Source of the DNA: VGWB01 sp964480945
GTDB taxonomy: Bacteria > Bacteroidota > Ignavibacteria > UBA10030
Assembly (NCBI GenBank): GCA_964480945.1
Contig: CAYZRX010000002.1
Coordinates: 53,306-117,305 of the forward strand
Direction of reading: 5' to 3'
Length of the DNA stretch: 64,000 bases
The translations under genes and the position numbers were made by a program. The notes beneath the pieces are model-generated. The model saw nothing but the letters and a program-made list of their open reading frames with translations, did no database searches and was not told where the DNA came from. This document shows, in pieces, positions 26,894-35,358 of the stretch; within the stretch, counting starts at the first letter, position 1, and each line of letters begins with the position of its first letter.

Positions 26894-27463
26894 ATGAGGA
26901 AATTTGTTTTCTCGTTGCTCGTCGTTGGTGTCGCGGTGGTCCTGTTCGAGGGCTGCGGCAAAAAGGAATCCGCCCAACAGGTCGCCCTCACGAAGGAGTC
27001 GGCGGAGAGCACGGCTGCCGGAATCGTCTGGTCGTATCCCAGCGGCTGGACGAAAGGGGGCGCTCGACCGATGAGGGTCGCGACCTACACAGTCCCGGCG
27101 ACAGAAGGGGACACCGAGACGGGCGAATGTGCGGTTTTCTTCTTTGGCCCGGGACAAGGTGGAGATGTCAACTCGAACATCGATCGATGGGCGGCACAAT
27201 TCGAAAGCGCCGGCCAGCCGGAGAAGACGACGATGAAGGTGAGCGGGATGAACGTCACGCGCGTGCAGATCTCGGGAACATACCTCTCGCCGGGCGGGGC
27301 GATGATGGAGTCGCAAGGCAAGAAGGCCAATTATCGCTTGCTCGGCGCGATCGTCGAGGCACCGGAAGGGTCGGTCTTCTTCAAGTTCACCGGTCCGGTG
27401 AAGACCGTCGAAGCTGCAGAGCCCGGATTCGATGCAATGATCCAATCGATTTCGAAACCATAG
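26894..27463 (+). CDS. Lipoprotein of unknown function
   Basis: 189 residues. The signal MRKFVFSLLVVGVAVVLFEG ends before a cysteine (FEGC, Cys21) followed by GKKE, a lipoprotein pattern. The mature part has YPSGWTKGGARPMRVATYTV and WAAQFESAGQPEK, a layout I have seen in conserved uncharacterised lipoproteins of this kind, without a known role. A promoter-like TATATTGA with a weak CTG -33 element lies at 26818-26848. It is followed by a strong terminator, so it is a single-gene unit. Confidence 0.75.
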   Translation: MRKFVFSLLVVGVAVVLFEGCGKKESAQQVALTKESAESTAAGIVWSYPSGWTKGGARPMRVATYTVPATEGDTETGECAVFFFGPGQGGDVNSNIDRWAAQFESAGQPEKTTMKVSGMNVTRVQISGTYLSPGGAMMESQGKKANYRLLGAIVEAPEGSVFFKFTGPVKTVEAAEPGFDAMIQSISKP

Positions 27464-27506
27464 CGGGTCCGGGTCGTCTCGCAGACGTTCAGAGAACGGT
27501 AATGCC

Positions 27507-27539
27507 AAAAGGTCGGGTGTGTTCATCCGACCTTTTTTT
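27507..27539 (+). terminator. Terminator after the lipoprotein gene
   Basis: GGTCGG, 10-base loop, CCGACC, then seven T, with four A in front of the stem. Confidence 0.85.
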
Positions 27540-27576
27540 GTTTCTTCTTGCGAAGGCACGACAGGAGACGCACGCA

Positions 27577-27655
27577 GTGGCTCTTCAGCCCGAGGCTTAT
27601 CCCCCTCCCCGAAGGGGTCCTTTGCCAAACGGACCACTTCGTGGCGGACTGGCGG
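27577..27655. repeat. Repeat-like GC-rich segment overlapping the gtrA-like 3' end
   Basis: CCCTCCCCGAAGGGG and GGACCACTTCGTGG are short palindromes. The AGCCCGAGGCT stretch at 27588-27598 resembles one at 8780. The segment supplies the Gly/Pro-rich C-terminus of the overlapping minus-strand gene. Confidence 0.35.
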
Positions 27656-28067
27656 AGAAGATGAGCTTGTCCTGAATGAAGAAGTTGACGAGTCCTGTGA
27701 TGGAGAGCGCAATGAGATTACAGTAGACGACGTGGAGCTGGAACAGAACCGCCACGAGGAGGAGCAGGAGAAGCTTGAGGAGGAAGACCAGGAAGGAGTT
27801 GAGATTGTAGAAAAGGAATCGCCGCGCAAAATCCCGGAGCGTTCTCTGGACGCGCCCCTTCCAGATCCAGAAATAGGAGAGGGAAAAATTATTGAGGACC
27901 GCGAGCTGGAAGGAGAGGATGGGGCCGAGCACATATTGCTCCGTTTGCGACTCCAGCAGGAAGGTGGCCAGCAGCCAGAGCGTGACCGTATCGACCACCG
28001 TACCAACGGCATTGGTTGAAACGAACTTGGCGAAGAGCGGCGGTGAGAACGCAAGCGCGGGCTTCAT
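27597..28067 (-). CDS. GtrA family membrane protein
   Basis: 156 residues with four membrane segments, typical of GtrA-like flippases that move a lipid-linked sugar or support polysaccharide synthesis. FVSTNAVGTVVDTVTLWLL and NNFSLSYFWIW are the family marks. The ATG overlaps the stop codon of the CDP-alcohol phosphatidyltransferase gene as ATGA, so the two are translated together. The last 16 residues (SPPRSGPFGKGPLRGGG) do not look like the family and are encoded by the repeat-like segment, suggesting that the native C-terminus was replaced by a small insertion. Confidence 0.85.
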   Translation of the reverse strand: MKPALAFSPPLFAKFVSTNAVGTVVDTVTLWLLATFLLESQTEQYVLGPILSFQLAVLNNFSLSYFWIWKGRVQRTLRDFARRFLFYNLNSFLVFLLKLLLLLLVAVLFQLHVVYCNLIALSITGLVNFFIQDKLIFSASPPRSGPFGKGPLRGGG

Positions 28068-28738
28068 GGATGCGGACGCTCCATGGATCTCAAGTGCGAC
28101 GCCTCGAGCAGGAGCATGACAATGAAGAGCCCGAACAGGGCGACGGCGAAGAAGACCGCGAACGCGTCGTAGATGGTTGATGTCCCGATCGGGGTCTCGA
28201 ACGTCGGATTGCCCACGAAGAAGATGATCGTGTTGCACAGGATGATGAACAGCCGTACTTCCGTGGGCCCGAACTTCGAGAAGGAGATCTGGAAGACTCC
28301 CGTGAGGTGCATCTTGATGAAGACCAAAACAGACATCAAGAGGTAACTGGTCAGGGCGACCATGGCAAAGTCGAAGCGAACGTACGGGCTCAAGCCGACC
28401 CCGACGCCGATCAGCGTCTCGCTCAATGCGTCCGTCGTATGGTCGATGAAGTAGCCGTATTTGGGACGCTCGATGCGACGGTAGCGCGCGAGGGTGCCGT
28501 CGAGGCTGTCCGCGAACCAGTGGAGGAGAATCCCGAAGCTCGCCAGCCAGAGGTACGACGGACTCTCGTTTGTCAGCCAATAGCTCACCAGGATCAGGAT
28601 GGCGGCGATGACGCCGAGGATCGTCAGGCGATCGGGAGTCACCCACGCCGGCATGCGCGCGGCAAACCATGCGAGGGCTCGTCGCTCGAGAGGACCGAGC
28701 AGGATATCATTGATTCTGACGTGGGTTTGGGAGTCCAT
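28064..28738 (-). CDS. CDP-alcohol phosphatidyltransferase family protein
   Basis: 224-residue integral membrane enzyme. The family motif D-G-x2-A-R-x8-G-x3-D-x3-D is complete: DGTLARYRRIERPKYGYFID followed by HTTD. It transfers a phosphoalcohol from a CDP donor, but which alcohol (glycerol phosphate, inositol phosphate or other) cannot be told. The first residues MDSQTHVRINDILL fix the start at 28738; the longer frame to 28927 has no protein character. It pairs with the overlapping GtrA gene, suggesting a lipid or lipid-linked sugar role. Confidence 0.92.
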   Translation of the reverse strand: MDSQTHVRINDILLGPLERRALAWFAARMPAWVTPDRLTILGVIAAILILVSYWLTNESPSYLWLASFGILLHWFADSLDGTLARYRRIERPKYGYFIDHTTDALSETLIGVGVGLSPYVRFDFAMVALTSYLLMSVLVFIKMHLTGVFQISFSKFGPTEVRLFIILCNTIIFFVGNPTFETPIGTSTIYDAFAVFFAVALFGLFIVMLLLEASHLRSMERPHP

Positions 28739-29153
28739 GCTTATTCCGAAAACTGGCAGAAACGCGGTGCCGACTGGCTTTCCAAGGTACGACGATTTTT
28801 TGAAATCTTGAAGAAGATTTTCCCAGCCTTCTTCATTATTGAGAACCAACGGTCTCCTCGAGTGTCGCAAACGCGTGCCTGCGGCTTCATCGAATATCTC
28901 CTTCGTTTTCGAGGTACAACGAGGCAAGGGATCGCTTGTCGCGGAGGGGCTGCCTCTTCGGAGGCTTCTTGATTACTTCTCGCTTCCATTGTGCCGTGTC
29001 TTCTGTTTGCTACGCTGATGCTCAAATTTGAGTACGACGCGCTGTCTGCCGGGCGTATGAGCCCTAAAGAGTTGGCGTTTTCAATGCGAACAAGCCAATG
29101 CAAGGGCCCGCCAAGTGGCACAGTTGGTGTTCTCTGGCTTGCCGGAGGCCATT
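28739..29153. other. Divergent intergenic region without a recognisable gene
   Basis: 415 bases between the phosphatidyltransferase gene (minus) and the lipoprotein gene (plus). No frame looks coding. On the minus strand TTC-N20-TACCTTGG near 28800 is a possible weak promoter. I see no repeat or structured RNA. Confidence 0.45.
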
Positions 29154-29606
29154 ATGAAACGACATCTCATACGATATTATCTCCCCGCATTTTCAATCGC
29201 AGCTTCCCTGCTCTTGGCGGGGTGCTACACCCAGCTCGCCGTCCAAGGCGAAGATGATAATCCACCGGATGTCGGTACAGTGGAAGCCCCTCCGCCAGTG
29301 TACTATCCTGTTTATGTCCTGGACCCGGTTCCGGCGGTCGTCGTAGTTGTTCCATTCTCAGGATCGGACAGCCCAACAAACGTGTCGACTCCCCCGCAAC
29401 GGACTTCTGGAGTCCGGCGGGCGGGAGATTCGAATGGAGTCTCCAACACGATCAGCAGTGCCCCGAGAACCACTGAAACCGAGAGGACTGCGCCCGCAAG
29501 CTCAAATGTTGGCGTGTCGCGACCTTCGAGTCCAACCCCTTCACCTGCGAATGCCCAGACCTCCGGGTCGAATCGTTCGAGTGGGGCGAGCCGTAGTGGT
29601 CGGTAG
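29154..29606 (+). CDS. Proline/serine-rich lipoprotein of unknown function
   Basis: 150 residues. The lipobox is LLLAGC (Cys about 23). The mature protein is low complexity: a Pro/Val-rich stretch around YYPVYVLDPVPAVVVVVP and a long Ser/Thr/Pro/Arg-rich tail without hydrophobic core. It is probably an extended surface or periplasmic linker-type protein. GGAGG lies 6-10 bases before ATG 29154. No family is recognised, and the low-complexity tail makes any homology search uncertain. Confidence 0.65.
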   Translation: MKRHLIRYYLPAFSIAASLLLAGCYTQLAVQGEDDNPPDVGTVEAPPPVYYPVYVLDPVPAVVVVVPFSGSDSPTNVSTPPQRTSGVRRAGDSNGVSNTISSAPRTTETERTAPASSNVGVSRPSSPTPSPANAQTSGSNRSSGASRSGR

Positions 29607-29843
29607 CACGCGCTCTGGGCGCACACCCGCCATCCATCATATGCCTCAGTTTGGCTGACATACGCGAAGGGCGAGAGCCTTTTCATCAGGCTCGTTCTCA
29701 CACCGATCCACTCCGTCTGAACGCACAAAAAGGCAGGAGAAGCTTGGTCCGCGAGCCTCTTGCGAAAGAGGCATTGTTGCGTTAGAATTGTCGCATCTCG
29801 CTCTAACTAACTCTCTTTCCAACCTCAACGCAAGGAGGTGCCT

Positions 29844-30299
29844 ATGGGAGCGCCCGTGGTTCATTTCGAAATCAACGCCAAGGATCTTAATCGTGCAAAG
29901 GAATTCTACTCCGGCCTCTTCGGCTGGAAGATTCAGGATGTCGGTGCGATGAACTATGGTATGGTGGATACTGAATTGAAGATGGGGATCAACGGAGGAA
30001 TGGGGCAAGTCGATCCCGGCAATCCTGCATTCGTCACTTTCTATGTGCAGGTGGAGGATCCTCAAGCGGTTCTTGACAAGGCGGTGAGCCTCGGCGCGAA
30101 AGTAGTCGCGCCTGTGACCGTCGTGCCCGATATGGTTACTTTCGCTCTCTTTTCCGATCCGGATGGATGTACTGTTGGGCTGGTGAAAGGTTCGCAGAGC
30201 TTGCCGGAACGGAAACCGAAGCCGAGGAGGAAGGCAGCGGCGAGGAAGAAGAGAACAACGCGGACGGGAGGACGAGCAAAGAGAAGGGCGAGAAGGTGA
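29844..30299 (+). CDS. VOC (glyoxalase/bleomycin resistance) family protein with a basic tail
   Basis: 151 residues. Residues 1-118 are a single VOC domain: VVHFEINAKDLNRAKEFYSG and FGWKIQDVG at the start, and FALFSDPDGCTVGLVKG at the end. Only some metal ligands are evident (H8, the E9/E11 region), so activity is uncertain. The last 35 residues are almost all Lys, Arg and Ala, resembling histone-like tails, which is unusual for the family. AAGGAGG before ATG 29844 fixes the start; a GTG at 29838 is in frame. TTG-N20-TAGAATTG lies upstream. A terminator follows. Confidence 0.87.
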   Translation: MGAPVVHFEINAKDLNRAKEFYSGLFGWKIQDVGAMNYGMVDTELKMGINGGMGQVDPGNPAFVTFYVQVEDPQAVLDKAVSLGAKVVAPVTVVPDMVTFALFSDPDGCTVGLVKGSQSLPERKPKPRRKAAARKKRTTRTGGRAKRRARR

Positions 30300-30400
30300 C
30301 AGGGGAGGAAGTCATGAGATGTGGGATGTGAGGAGTGAGACGGAAAGAGTAGGAATATGAAGTAAGAACTGAGAATGGGGGTGGGGGAGTTGTAGCGCAG

Positions 30401-30424
30401 AAGGCGTCGATGAGACGCCTTTTA
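30401..30424 (+). terminator. Terminator after the VOC gene
   Basis: AAGGCGTC, loop GATGA, GACGCC, then TTTTATAT. Confidence 0.8.
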
Positions 30425-30593
30425 TATGTACAAGGGTGAGATGTGGATGGACGGTTCGCTCCAGACGCCGTGTTTGAGCAGAAGAAGACCTCCTCAGAAT
30501 TAGGAACAGCCGAAGCCGCAATTCATATTGACAATCGGATTTCATTCTCCTACTTTGAATGCACTTTTACCGACGCAACAACGGGGAGACGAC

Positions 30594-32033
30594 ATGCCAA
30601 CGGTTTCAACGACGGAAGATCGAATGGTCAAGATGCTCATCGGCGGGGAGTGGGTGAATCGAGCGGAGCGCATAGCTGTTCGCAATCCGTTTGACAACGC
30701 GCTCGTCGCCGAGGTTCCGTGTGCCACGGTCGAGGACGTGAGGATTGCCCTCGACGAGGCATCCCGCGCCTTCCAACAAGACTTTCCCTTGCATGAGCGA
30801 TATGACGTGCTGATGAAGGCAGCAGCCTTGGTCGACCGCAAACGGGAGGAATATGCCCAGACGATTGCTCGTGAGGGGAGCAAGATGATCCGCGAGGCTC
30901 GTCGCGAGCCCCCGCGGGTGGCCAACCTTTTGCGTTTGGCGGCCGAAGAAGGGCGCAGGCTGACGGGCCAGACGCTTCCATTCGAGAGCCGCGTCGGATC
31001 GGAGAATCGCGTCGGGTATTATTTCCGCTTTCCCGTCGGCATTGTCTCGGCCATTACGCCGTTCAACGACCCGCTCGCGATGGCCGCGCACAACATCGGT
31101 CCTGCCATTGCAGCAGGCAATTCGATCATTTTGAAACCAAGTGTGCTGACGCCGCTTTCGGTGCTGATGCTGGCTCGAGACCTGATGGACGCAGGACTGC
31201 CGAAGGGCCGCCTGAGCGTCATTACGGGACACGGGAGCGAGCTCGGCGAAGCGATGGTGAGCGACCCTCGCGTCCGGTTAGTCACCTTCACGGGTGGGGT
31301 CGAAACAGGGTTGCAGGTGAGCCGCTGGGTCGGCATCAAGAAGGTACTGATGGAACTCGGCTCGAACTCACCCGTCCTCGTGATGGACGATGCAAATCTC
31401 GATCGGGCGGTGCCGGCGATCGCAGCGGGCGCGTATGCCCAGGCGGGTGAAAACTGCATCGGCGTGCAGCGGATCCTCGTGCACGACCGGATCTACGATG
31501 ATTTCAAAAAGCGTTTTGTGGCCCACGTCCGCGGACTGAAAGCGGGCTATTCAATGGATGAAGATGTCGATGTGTGCGCGATGATCACCGAAGGAGAGGC
31601 CCGAAGGGTGGAATCGTGGATCAACGAAGCCGCCGCGAAGGGAGCTCGTGTGCTTGTGGGAGGACGGCGCGAGGGAACTGTCGTTTGGCCGGCGGTCCTC
31701 GAGGACGTTCCTCAAGGGGTGCGAATCGATTGCGAAGAGGTCTATGGCCCGGTCGTGTCCCTCTACCGCGTGACGTCGATGGACGAAGCCATCGCCCTGG
31801 CGAATGGGCCCGACTACGGCTTGCATGCCGCGATCTTCACCGAGCACTTAGGGAACGCGTTCAAGGCCGTGCATGGCCTGCACTGCGGTGCCGTGATCGT
31901 CAACGATTCGACCGACTATCGACTCGATGTGATGCCGTTCGGAGGGACGAAGCTCAGCGGCGTGGGGCGGCAGGGTATCTGGAGCATGCTGCAGGAGATG
32001 ACCGAAACGCGGGTGGTGTGTTTTAACCTGTAG
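30594..32033 (+). CDS. NAD(P)-dependent aldehyde dehydrogenase
   Basis: 479 residues, the normal length of the aldehyde dehydrogenase superfamily. The catalytic Cys288 lies in GENCIGVQR and the general base E254 in LMELGSNSP; the cofactor region has TPFNDPLAMAAHNIGPAIAAG and FTGG. It is nearer to the glyceraldehyde-3-phosphate (GapN-like) or lactaldehyde-type members than to betaine aldehyde dehydrogenases, but the substrate is not fixed. ATG 30594 is chosen after GGGGAG; the frame is open to 30528. It is followed 81 bases later by a hydroxyacid dehydrogenase, so both may act on related 2-hydroxy acids. Confidence 0.93.
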   Translation: MPTVSTTEDRMVKMLIGGEWVNRAERIAVRNPFDNALVAEVPCATVEDVRIALDEASRAFQQDFPLHERYDVLMKAAALVDRKREEYAQTIAREGSKMIREARREPPRVANLLRLAAEEGRRLTGQTLPFESRVGSENRVGYYFRFPVGIVSAITPFNDPLAMAAHNIGPAIAAGNSIILKPSVLTPLSVLMLARDLMDAGLPKGRLSVITGHGSELGEAMVSDPRVRLVTFTGGVETGLQVSRWVGIKKVLMELGSNSPVLVMDDANLDRAVPAIAAGAYAQAGENCIGVQRILVHDRIYDDFKKRFVAHVRGLKAGYSMDEDVDVCAMITEGEARRVESWINEAAAKGARVLVGGRREGTVVWPAVLEDVPQGVRIDCEEVYGPVVSLYRVTSMDEAIALANGPDYGLHAAIFTEHLGNAFKAVHGLHCGAVIVNDSTDYRLDVMPFGGTKLSGVGRQGIWSMLQEMTETRVVCFNL

Positions 32034-32114
32034 CTGACTTGATAGTTCATCCGAAGGATCGATCACACATCCTTTTCTCACCTTTTCGCAAAGAAAGAAA
32101 GTCACCGGCCTCCC

Positions 32115-33077
32115 ATGGACGTCTACTTCTACGAGGCATTTGAGGAGGAAATGAATCTGCTCAGAGCGCTTCTGGGCAGAGAACTCACATACGAGTTCAC
32201 CTCGTCGACAATTCAGGAAACCCGTCACAAGAAGCCGCTGGCTCGCCTGATCAGCATCCGCACACAGTCGATCGTCCCCCCGAGCTGGGCCGAGGAACTG
32301 GACGGGGTTCTCAGCCGCAGCACCGGTTTCGATCACCTCCTCGCGTACGAGTCACAGATCAAGAAGCAGCTCCCCCTCGGCTACCTTGAAGAGTACTCCA
32401 CTCGTGCCGTTGCCGAGCACGCGATGATGATGACGATGGCTCTCCTTCGCAAGCTGCCGCAGCAGATGCGGCAATTCGGTGTCTTCGACCGGGACGGCCT
32501 GACGGGAGCGGAATGCTCGGGGAAGAACCTCCTCGTTGTCGGCGTGGGGAGAATCGGGAGCGAGATCGTGAAGATTGCGAGCGGCCTCGGCTTCGCCGTC
32601 AAGGGCGTCGATATCGTGCCGAACAAGCCGGAGGTCATCTACGTACCGAGGGAGGAGGGCATCGTCTGGGCGGATGTGATCGTCTGCGCGATGAACCTGA
32701 CGAAACAGAATGAAGGGTACTTCAGTTACGATCTCTTGAAAAGTGGACGGAAGGGATGCGTCTTCGTGAACGTCGCGCGCGGCGAGCACTCGCCGTTGGC
32801 GGGACTGAAGCGTCTGCTGGATGAGCGCCATCTTGCCGGGGTTGGTCTGGACGTCTTCGAGGATGAGGGGACGCTGGCGGCTGCATTGAGAAATCCTGGC
32901 GATTCACCGGCACCCTCGGTTACCCTCATCTCCCAATTGCTGAGTCGTCCAAACGTCCTCCTCACGCCTCACAATGCCTTCAATACGCAAGAAGCCCTCC
33001 AGCGAAAGGCCGCGATGAGCGTGGAACAGATACGGCATTTCATGAAGCACAAAGATTTCTTATGGAAGGTGCGGTAA
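32115..33077 (+). CDS. D-isomer-specific 2-hydroxyacid dehydrogenase
   Basis: 320-residue NAD-dependent oxidoreductase of the D-lactate / phosphoglycerate dehydrogenase superfamily. The Rossmann loop is LLVVGVGRIGSEIVKIA, the substrate arginine lies in NVARGEH and the catalytic His in LTPHNAFNT. An insertion of about 15 residues (DSPAPSVTLISQ) sits just before the His region. The substrate (D-lactate, glyoxylate or a longer 2-oxo acid) cannot be told. It lies downstream of the aldehyde dehydrogenase, same strand, with a gap of 81 bases. Confidence 0.93.
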   Translation: MDVYFYEAFEEEMNLLRALLGRELTYEFTSSTIQETRHKKPLARLISIRTQSIVPPSWAEELDGVLSRSTGFDHLLAYESQIKKQLPLGYLEEYSTRAVAEHAMMMTMALLRKLPQQMRQFGVFDRDGLTGAECSGKNLLVVGVGRIGSEIVKIASGLGFAVKGVDIVPNKPEVIYVPREEGIVWADVIVCAMNLTKQNEGYFSYDLLKSGRKGCVFVNVARGEHSPLAGLKRLLDERHLAGVGLDVFEDEGTLAAALRNPGDSPAPSVTLISQLLSRPNVLLTPHNAFNTQEALQRKAAMSVEQIRHFMKHKDFLWKVR

Positions 33078-33201
33078 GGCGAGCCGGATGGCTTCCTATG
33101 CGGCCTCGTAAGGTCTAGACTGGCAGTTCCGGGGGGGGCGTTAAGGAGATGCGCCAATCTGTGCCAGCGAGCCGCTTTTGGGCAGATTCAGACTGATTCT
33201 A

Positions 33202-33266
33202 GGCCTCCGCGGATGCACAAGGCAGCCTGACCCTCGGGAAGGGAGCAACGGTACTGCCGGAAGGCC
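33202..33266 (+). ncRNA. Candidate structured RNA, weakly SRP-RNA-like
   Basis: Three nested stems are visible in the non-coding stretch 33078-33414: GGCCT/AGGCC (33202-33206 with 33262-33266), GGCAG/CTGCC (33221-33225 with 33254-33258) and CCCT/AGGG (33231-33234 with 33240-33243). The apical 3' side GGAAGGGAGCAACGGTA resembles the SRP-RNA helix 8 consensus (GGAAGGnAGCAGCnGTA), but the 5' side is CTGACCC rather than CAGGCCC and the loop is longer. The strand is uncertain, and chance pairing in GC-rich DNA is possible. The remainder of 33078-33414 holds another potential stem (CCGATG/CATCGG) and the promoter of the PEGA gene. Confidence 0.22.
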
Positions 33267-33316
33267 AAGGTTGGACTGTCCGATGGCAACACAGCCGGAC
33301 GCGTGGCATCGGTGGC

Positions 33317-33347
33317 TTGACTTTCTTGATCCTGTCTAGTAACTTTT
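33317..33347 (+). promoter_or_regulatory. Candidate Bacteroidota-type promoter for the PEGA-TPR locus
   Basis: TTG (33317-33319), 20 bases, then TAACTTTT (33340-33347) followed by G. It lies 68 bases before the PEGA-gene ATG. Confidence 0.55.
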
Positions 33348-33414
33348 GGCGAATTTATTTTTTCCCTGCCTGAACATCCGTCCTTTCTGCGCTCGCAACC
33401 AAAGTGAGGCCAGT

Positions 33415-34368
33415 ATGCCAAGAAAGCTACACAAGACTCGAAAGTACGGAACGTTCACACTCCTATGCTCCTCTATCCTCATCCTTGTCATCTTCAGTGT
33501 TGCGAAGCCTGAGCTCTTCGACGCTCTCGCGATCAGAATACAGAATTACTTCTGGCCGACAATTGTCGGACTGCTCACGTTCTTCGGGTTTGTGGTTGGA
33601 GGTGTTGTTAAGAATCCTCCAAAGTCCTTTTCGAAGTTCCTCGAGAACGGGTTTCTGCAAATTGCCGTGGTCGAGCTGTTCCTCTTTTCCGCGGGCATTT
33701 CGTATTTCGCGTATCTGACGTCGAGGCCTGGGCAAGTGGAGGTGAAGCTACTCTCGGGCCAGGAATTGCCCAAGATCAAGGTCCTCGTCACTTCGTCGGA
33801 GACTCCTGGGCGTCTTGACACTTTGTTGGTCCCGGATATTCTGCCGAACCAGAAACCTGGGGTGCTGACGTTCAGGATTGTCGATTCATCGTACGAGACC
33901 GATTCACGGACAATCGAACTTGGATCAGGAGAAGCCAAGGTGGTCACCCTCACAGACAGGAAGATTTCCGGTACCATCATCGTTGATTCCGACCCACGCG
34001 GAGCCGGAATCTGGATCGATGATTCCTTCACATCGAGGAAGACGCCAGACACCTTGAGAGGACTGAAGAAGGCTGAGGTCAGGCTGAAGCTCGAAAAGGA
34101 AGGGTTCGCACCGTATCAACGGACCGTCAACCTTGCATCGATCCCTCAGCAGAATCTTGGTGTAGTACCGTTACGGAAACTCTTTAACGTCACTTTCTTG
34201 TGTCCCATTGAAGATATTCGATGGGAGCTAGGGGGGCGTGTATATGTTGGCTCCCAGGAAATCCGGCTCCCCGGTGGAAACCATACTCTCAGCGTCATGA
34301 AGCCAGACGGCTCACGCACACCGAAATCATTTTATGTCGATCGGGACAGAACAGTTCCCATTCAATAA
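33415..34368 (+). CDS. Membrane protein with PEGA domain
   Basis: 317 residues. Three membrane segments (about 13-32, 47-67 and 80-103) are followed by an exported part. A PEGA-type repeat is clear at about 200-255: GTIIVDSDPRGAGIWIDD, then TPDTLRGLKKAEVRLKLEKEGF. PEGA domains are small beta units of surface-layer and envelope proteins in bacteria and archaea. GTGAGG is placed 7 bases before ATG 33415. Two more genes follow on the same strand (gaps of 17 and 40 bases), so it heads a three-gene unit. Confidence 0.82.
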   Translation: MPRKLHKTRKYGTFTLLCSSILILVIFSVAKPELFDALAIRIQNYFWPTIVGLLTFFGFVVGGVVKNPPKSFSKFLENGFLQIAVVELFLFSAGISYFAYLTSRPGQVEVKLLSGQELPKIKVLVTSSETPGRLDTLLVPDILPNQKPGVLTFRIVDSSYETDSRTIELGSGEAKVVTLTDRKISGTIIVDSDPRGAGIWIDDSFTSRKTPDTLRGLKKAEVRLKLEKEGFAPYQRTVNLASIPQQNLGVVPLRKLFNVTFLCPIEDIRWELGGRVYVGSQEIRLPGGNHTLSVMKPDGSRTPKSFYVDRDRTVPIQ

Positions 34369-34385
34369 CTCATCATATTGAGACA

Positions 34386-35318
34386 GTGATCGTTTCTTTC
34401 AGCCGCCGCCGCTTCGCTCTTTTTCTTACCATGCTCGTCTCTCTCTCCTCTGCGGGCAAGTGCCAGGAGAGCATCAAAATAGTGTGGATTGCGGAGTTCC
34501 GCGAACAACTCTCCCGTCCGGACACACTCTCTTCCGTGGGAGATGGACTTCTTGCCTTTCAACTGGAGGACATCTGCAAGGACCTCTGCTCGCAGAAGAA
34601 TATCAAGTTGGAGAAAAGGGGTAGCGTCTATGTGAGCCAGAGTCTCGCCGATGAAGCAAGATTGTTTTTTCTCAAAGGGATGTCTCTTTCCAAGCTGGAG
34701 AACGAACGCGTTGACTTCTTCATCATTACGGAGTATATGAAAACCGAGGAGGAGTATCTGATTACGTCGAAGATCGAAAGGCCCAGTGTAAATTCTAAGG
34801 GAGAGATCACGGGGCTCCAAACAGATTCGACGTTTACCCACAGGTATAGGTATTCGCGCGGCGCTGATGGCCGCGTCAAGATTGTTCCTGATGCGATGCT
34901 CCCTCTTGCCGAAAAACTCGCCGCGGCGTTGTACGAACATTACAATGTCCCGTACCGCAGCAGAGCCTGGAGCGTCTATGCTCAGCCGATTGCGGGGGTG
35001 CCACAGTTTATCAAAGCAGAAGATCGGGATCGGTTTTCTCGTGACTTCCCGACTTCGATCCTGACAAAGCTCGTTGAGCGAAAACCGTACATCCTGCAGA
35101 AATCCTCCGGGGAGACTCCCGGCGGCCTCTCCCTCATCGTGAAGTTCGCGCGTGATTTTCTGAATGATTCAGTCTACGAGATTACGGCGGATCTGACTGC
35201 GAACAAGGACCGAAGGATTCTGGCAACTGCCGAAAGTTCCTTCCGAATCAACGAAGCTGTGACCTTTCAGCAGGCCATTGATGCCATCGTCGACAAGCTC
35301 GTGAGCCAGTTAGACTAA
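34386..35318 (+). CDS. Exported protein of unknown function, possibly related to CsgG/FlgO-type proteins
   Basis: 310 residues from a GTG start at 34386, which gives an ordinary signal peptide (VSFSRRRFALFLTMLVSLSSAG). The start is not certain: an ATG at 34431 falls inside the signal. The mature part begins SIKIVWIAEFREQL and has a mixed alpha/beta pattern with VDFFIITEYMKTEEEYLIT, faintly like the nucleotide-free CsgG, FlgO or TolB-N folds that also appear in the next gene. I do not recognise a family. It lies 17 bases after the PEGA gene and 40 before the TPR gene. Confidence 0.72.
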   Translation: MIVSFSRRRFALFLTMLVSLSSAGKCQESIKIVWIAEFREQLSRPDTLSSVGDGLLAFQLEDICKDLCSQKNIKLEKRGSVYVSQSLADEARLFFLKGMSLSKLENERVDFFIITEYMKTEEEYLITSKIERPSVNSKGEITGLQTDSTFTHRYRYSRGADGRVKIVPDAMLPLAEKLAAALYEHYNVPYRSRAWSVYAQPIAGVPQFIKAEDRDRFSRDFPTSILTKLVERKPYILQKSSGETPGGLSLIVKFARDFLNDSVYEITADLTANKDRRILATAESSFRINEAVTFQQAIDAIVDKLVSQLD

Positions 35319-35358
35319 CCTCAGAGTTGACCTCCGCTTCAAGCGAAAGAAGGGTGAA

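Noticed and set aside
29118..29150. Sigma-54-like promoter (TGGCAC) before the lipoprotein gene
   Set aside because: The matching TTGC element at the required distance is absent.
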